Shown here piece by piece: positions 59,546 to 64,000 of a DNA stretch of 64,000 nt. The notes beneath the pieces are model-generated. The model did not search any database, had not been told where the DNA came from, and was given only the letters and a program-made list of their open reading frames with translations. This DNA comes from Larimichthys crocea. Taxonomy: Eukaryota; Chordata; Actinopteri; Sciaenidae. How positions within the stretch are numbered: the stretch's first letter is position 1; every line of letters starts with the position of its first letter. The stretch is taken from contig NC_040015.1 in assembly GCF_000972845.2 (NCBI RefSeq), forward strand, positions 5,443,943 through 5,507,942, written 5' to 3'. A program made the position numbers and the translations under genes.

Positions 59546-61223
59546 TAATAAGGTGAAAAAGAAGGTGAATAAAGTAAACACAAAAGTTATTATAGGCCAT
59601 GTGGGGGTTTCCTGTTCCGTTTGTCTCTCGTCCAACAGGTCCTTGGGCTGAAAAAGACTCCTGCTATATTGTTACTTGTATTCTATATTGGAACTTTTAA
59701 TTAAAGGTAAACATTATCTGAATGATTTATTTTTGAAATTCTTCTATGACCCAAAAGGATGCTGTCAAAGCTTAAAGGAATTCAAGGTTGCAATTCTTCC
59801 AAGACCATTCCACCTTTCAAAGGATGCAGCCCCCTGAACTGAGACACAGCCTTTGTCTGTGGAACTGAACAAAACCCTGGAGCAGATGGTAACCCAATGA
59901 CTGCAGTACACGTATGTCAATGTTACAATATCTGCAGAACTGTGAGGCGAGATAAAATGTGCCACTGTTGACAACAATTGAGTCTGGTCAATCTGTTCAG
60001 ATGCAAGGGTCTCGGTTTTTTTGGGGAAATGGTTGGCAAACATAAAAACACCATCTGTATGTGCGTTTACCCACCAGGCCTCGTCAGCCTCACAAACATC
60101 TTGTGTCTTTCTCATCAACACCATCATTGACTTTTTACTTAATGCTATTTGAATTTAATGAAGATGTAATTATGCAGAATTAAGCTCTACAGAGAGCCTC
60201 AGACTGTGTACATACCCAAAGTATTTTTTTGTCTATTTTCAGCAAATGTGAACCTACTGTGATGTCACATATTTGTTCAACTATTTTGAAGCTTCAAATT
60301 TCACATTGTAGAGGTTGTCATCTTGGGTTTTTGGAGCCTGAAGTGACCATATTTGGACAAGGATGTGCATCTGGTGAGAGACATTGCGATGTACAGAAAT
60401 GGTGGCCTGCCTATCAGCTACACAGTACAGTAAAACATGTTTGTGAGAACATTTGAGGAGAACTAAGAGCAATGCAGTAACAGAATCTTAATTCATATTT
60501 GATCAGTAGCACTAGACCAATGACTTAATTCCTGTGAAGCCTGCAATGGGGGAAAAAAAATGAAAGACCTGACCTTTTCTGGAGTTTATTTGAATGAGTG
60601 TGAAGAAAGTATAGCCCAAAATGTGCAGTTGACCTAGGTGATAGTTATGAGTTTGCTTACAGTGGTTCAGACCACAGGATGTGAATTGAAGTGGTCAGAA
60701 TAATGACGGCAAAAGAGGAGCAATTTTCCACCCTGCCAGGCCTGGCAAGGGGCTTCTGATAAACCAGGGAACAAAAAGAGCAGTTAGGTTAGATAGAAGA
60801 GGTGTACTATACTACGAAACTTCAACAAGATTATTTGAGTATTGGGGAAGAAGATTTGGTGTTGGCTGTGAAGCGTTTGAGGTTTATGCTCAGAATGCTT
60901 CAATTCAAAATGCCGTGTCGGAGCTTTCTGTTGCAGCCGTTGAGTTGATATCTTCCTACACCAGACTATTGCTGAAAGGCAGTTCAAAAGAGTGACCCTG
61001 TGCTTTAAGGGTGATGTTAGTAACTGTGGATTTCTTGTGTGAACTATCTTCATTCATAACATTATTTTAGATGTATGCTTTTAAAAGGAAAAGACAAAAA
61101 AAAAAAAAATAAATAAAAAATCTGGAGTCAGTTTTTGGTTTCTGTCTGTATCAAGTTAACCTCAGTGACGTTAAATCAATGTTTCTGTCAGTGCACAGAG
61201 TAGAAACAAGACCTATCACGCAT
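59546..61223. other. Intergenic, no gene supported
   Basis: A 120-codon minus-strand frame (59765-60127) starts with two ATGs but has no domain I recognise. 60305-60365 (GGTTGTCATCTTGGGTTTTT, GGAGCCTGAAGTGACC) resembles a dispersed fish repeat. A 14-bp palindrome TGCCAGGCCTGGCA lies at about 60735-60748. Confidence 0.45.
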
Positions 61224-62515
61224 GGTGATCAGCTGTATCAGAGGTGATCAGCTGTGACAGGTGATCAGCTGTATCAGAGGTGATCAGCTGTGTCAGAGGT
61301 GATCAGCTGTGTCAGAGGTGATCACCTGTATCAGAGGTGATCAGCTGTGATAGAGGTGATCAGCTGTGTCAGAGGTGATCAGCTGTATCAGAGGTGATCA
61401 GCTGTGATAGAGGTGGTCAGAGGTGATCAGCTGTGACAGGTGATCAGCTGTGATAGAGGTGATCAGCTGTATCAGAGGTGATCAGCTGTGTCAGAAGTGA
61501 TCAGCTGTGACAGGTGATCAGCTGTGATAGAGGTGATCAGCTGTGATAGAGGTGATCAGCTGTGTCAGAGGTGATCAGCTGTGACAGAGGTGATCAGCTG
61601 TGACAGAGGTGATCAGCTGTGACAGATGATTAGCTGTGATAGAGGTGATCAGTTGTGTCAGAGGTGATCAGCTGCGACAGGTGATCAGCTGTGTCAGAGG
61701 TGATCAGCTGTGATAGAGGTGATCAGCTGTATCAGAGGTGATCAGCTGTGATAGAGGTTATCAGCTGTGTCAAAGGTGATCAGCTGTGACAGAGGCGATC
61801 AGCTGTGACAGAGGTGATCAGCTGTGACAGAGGTGAACAGCTGTGACAGGTGATCAGCTGTGATAGAGGTGATCAGTTGTGTCAGAGGTGATCAGCTGCA
61901 ACAGGTGATCAGCTGTGTCAGAGGTGATCAGCTGTGATAGAGGTGATAAGTTGTGACAGGTGATCAGCTGTCTCAGAGGTGATCAGCTGCGCCAGGTGAT
62001 CAGCTGTGTCAGAGGTGATCAGCTGTGATAGAGGTGATCAGCTGTGTCAGAGGTGATCAGCTGTGATACAGGTGATCAGTTGTGACAGAGGTGATCAGGT
62101 GTATCAGAGGTGATCAGCTGTGATAGAGGTGATCAGCTGTGATAGAGGTGATCAGCTGTGTCAGAGGTGATCAGCTGTGACAGAGGTGATCAGCTGTGAC
62201 AGGTGATCAGCTGTGATAGAGGTAATCAGCTGTGACAGAGGTGATCAGCTGTGGCAGGTGATCAGCTGTGATAGAGGTGATCAGTTGTGTCAGAGGTGAT
62301 CAGCTGCGACAGGTGATCAGCTGTGTCAGAGGTGATCAGCTGTGATAGAGGTGATCAGCTGTGACAGGTGATCAGCTGTGATAGAGGTGAACAGCTGTGA
62401 TAGAGGTGAACAGCTGTGACAGGTGATCAGCTGTGATAGAGGTGATCAGCTGTGATAGAGGTGATCAGCTGTGTCAGAGGTGATCAGCTGTGACAGAGGT
62501 GACCAGCTGTGACAG
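61224..62515. repeat. Minisatellite (VNTR), 19/17-bp units
   Basis: About 1.29 kb and roughly 70 tandem units. The main unit is GTGATCAGCTGTGATAGAG (19 bp); a 17-bp form GTGATCAGCTGTGACAG lacks the last AG. Variants differ mainly at TGATAG, TGTCAG, TGACAG and TATCAG. Nearly every unit keeps TGATCA and CAGCTG. Larger multi-unit blocks are themselves repeated. No ORF survives. Confidence 0.97.
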
Positions 62516-64000
62516 CTGCTCTGTTGAGCACATGAAATGGTGCTGTTAGTAGTTTATAGGCAACACAAGAGGCATACCATCAGAACAATATTCAATAACA
62601 TAAAAGTATAAAGGATGTATAATGTAGAAATGTATATCACGTGGTTGAACTCAAACCTTACATATACAGTAATATTAGCTTCCCTTTTTCTCTAGCTTGC
62701 TGTCTGATTATCATGGTCAGGTTGATCTGGGCCCAGCTCTTTCACAAGGAGTTTGTCCGGCAAAGTTCTCCTCTCAAACGGATGCTGAAGGAGTGATTTT
62801 ACTGTAGTGTGGGTTGGGTCTTGGAGGAGTACCGTTACGTACTCCATTGCCATGTAGAATAGCGCTTGCACGTAGTACGTATTATTATTATTATTTTATC
62901 TTTGTGGCTTAGGGAGGGCGGTGTCCTACCACCCTCTATTGGCCCTCAGCCTGGCAGTGCTTACTTGCTGCTTTTATGTTGTTGTTGTTGGACAATGAAT
63001 GTTTATCAATTAAAGTACTATTAATTGTTGATCAGTGTAACTGGAGTTAAATAGTTTCTTATGTACCTTTAAGGAGCAGTTGCCTGTGTGTATAGTGTTG
63101 TGATAACAGGTGGTTTTGATTCTCAGTGCTCAGATATAATCCTGTGTTTATTGTATTAATGTAATAGTTATTATTATGTAATAGTTAATAAATATTGACA
63201 TTTTTAAGTGAACCTCCCTTTTGGAGAGTTTTCACAGTTCAATATCAATAAATAAATAATATAATACATTTAGATTTACTAATAACTAAACCTGTCTAAC
63301 CAGATTTCCAACACATGATTACATTATAAACTGTAAACACCTCTTTGGTCAAAAGTTTCTAAAGACATAATGTTACCTGAGGCATTACCACAGACATAAA
63401 GTTATGTGTAGTTGCTAGTATGACTGTTTGATTCAGACAAAAGCAGCTGTAGCTCAGGGAGACGGTCAGTCCAGAGAGGACCAAAAAGATGTGAAAAATG
63501 GCTTGATAGCAGGTGACAATGAACTGACTGATAAAGTTAACTTTGATGACACTGTGACATCGAAGGTGATTTTTCACACGGTAGAGCCAGGACGAATGCA
63601 TTGCAATATTGCAAAAAAGTATTTTGATGGATTTGAATGATTAAATATGGCACCATACCTAGCTTGTTTGTTAGGCTTTGTTCTTGGTGCCTCAAGTCTT
63701 TCTCATGTGCAGTTGAGTGGTGTATTTTCTTGATGTGCTGTTGACTTTAATTGAGTGTATCTGTGCTATAAGCCCTTTGTAAAGACACAGATAAAGTTGT
63801 CCTCTTCTGCTAGGCCAAGACTGTCCACATTCGAGTTATTAGTTTTATGTTTTCCCCAGGCAAGTCACTGACTGCACTAACACAACTACCGTGGGGCTTG
63901 TCAGCTTGACTGTCAGTTGTCATAGTTCTTAGCCTCAGAGCACCCATTAAGCTGACAAGAGGACAGGATGTCTCAAGATTTGACTGTTTCAGTGTTGCAT
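62516..64000. other. Intergenic, no gene recognised
   Basis: Contains a short (ATT)n run near 62880-62894 and TACGTAGTACGTA-like text near 62860-62882. The open frame at 63428-63640 (+) begins at an ATG-less or weak start and has no domain; its opposite strand is open too. Confidence 0.5.

Noticed and set aside
61224..62515. CRISPR-like array of short repeats
   Set aside because: Units are directly tandem with no unique spacers, in a vertebrate genome; it is a minisatellite.

Overview
This window reads as genomic DNA from a ray-finned fish, most likely a percomorph teleost. It has vertebrate splice signals, a tRNA-headed SINE and 5'-truncated LINE ends whose sequence style I recognise from fish genomes, abundant (CA)n, (AAT)n and (GATA)n microsatellites, and an intact goosecoid homeobox gene with short introns. 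No bacterial, phage or CRISPR features are present.

The only protein-coding gene I can support is goosecoid (gsc), on the + strand at 14103-16441. It has three coding exons (14103-14418, 15122-15381, 16292-16441) that join in frame into a 241-residue protein. The protein carries an N-terminal eh1/GEH repressor motif and a K50 homeodomain. Upstream lie a TATA box (13846-13853), a palindromic CRE (13833-13840), and a compact module at 13737-13778 that combines a K50 homeodomain site, a paired-type P3 site, a FoxH1-type site and a palindromic CAGA (Smad) site. This is the layout expected of a Nodal/activin-responsive goosecoid promoter. The 5' leader has two overlapping short upstream ORFs. The 3' UTR probably ends after an ATTAAA signal at 16885.

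The flanks (1-13700 and 17000-64000) look like a gene desert. Several unique-looking stretches (about 1480-2340, 12640-13150, 22000-22360, 24930-25290, 35700-36250, 42900-43410, 45300-46250, 48000-48420) could be distal regulatory elements, but conservation cannot be seen from one sequence. The rest is dispersed repeats: two head-to-head 5'-truncated L2-like LINE copies (30220-32542) and a third 3' end (41628-42001); a second LINE-tail-like family (5700, 9397, 28690, 37960); a decayed DDE transposase of the IS630/Tc1-mariner group (33800-34690, minus); a solo LTR with a perfect 5-bp target duplication (40984-41491); a tRNA-derived SINE inserted into an older repeat (46590-47230); several MITEs; and a minisatellite of about 1.3 kb (61224-62515) built from 17-19 bp units, each carrying TGATCA and CAGCTG.

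I found no evidence of a previously undescribed biological system. The items most worth a second look are the promoter module, the minisatellite, the two perfect hairpins (18709-18742 and 47281-47320), the overlapping uORFs and the transposon fossils.
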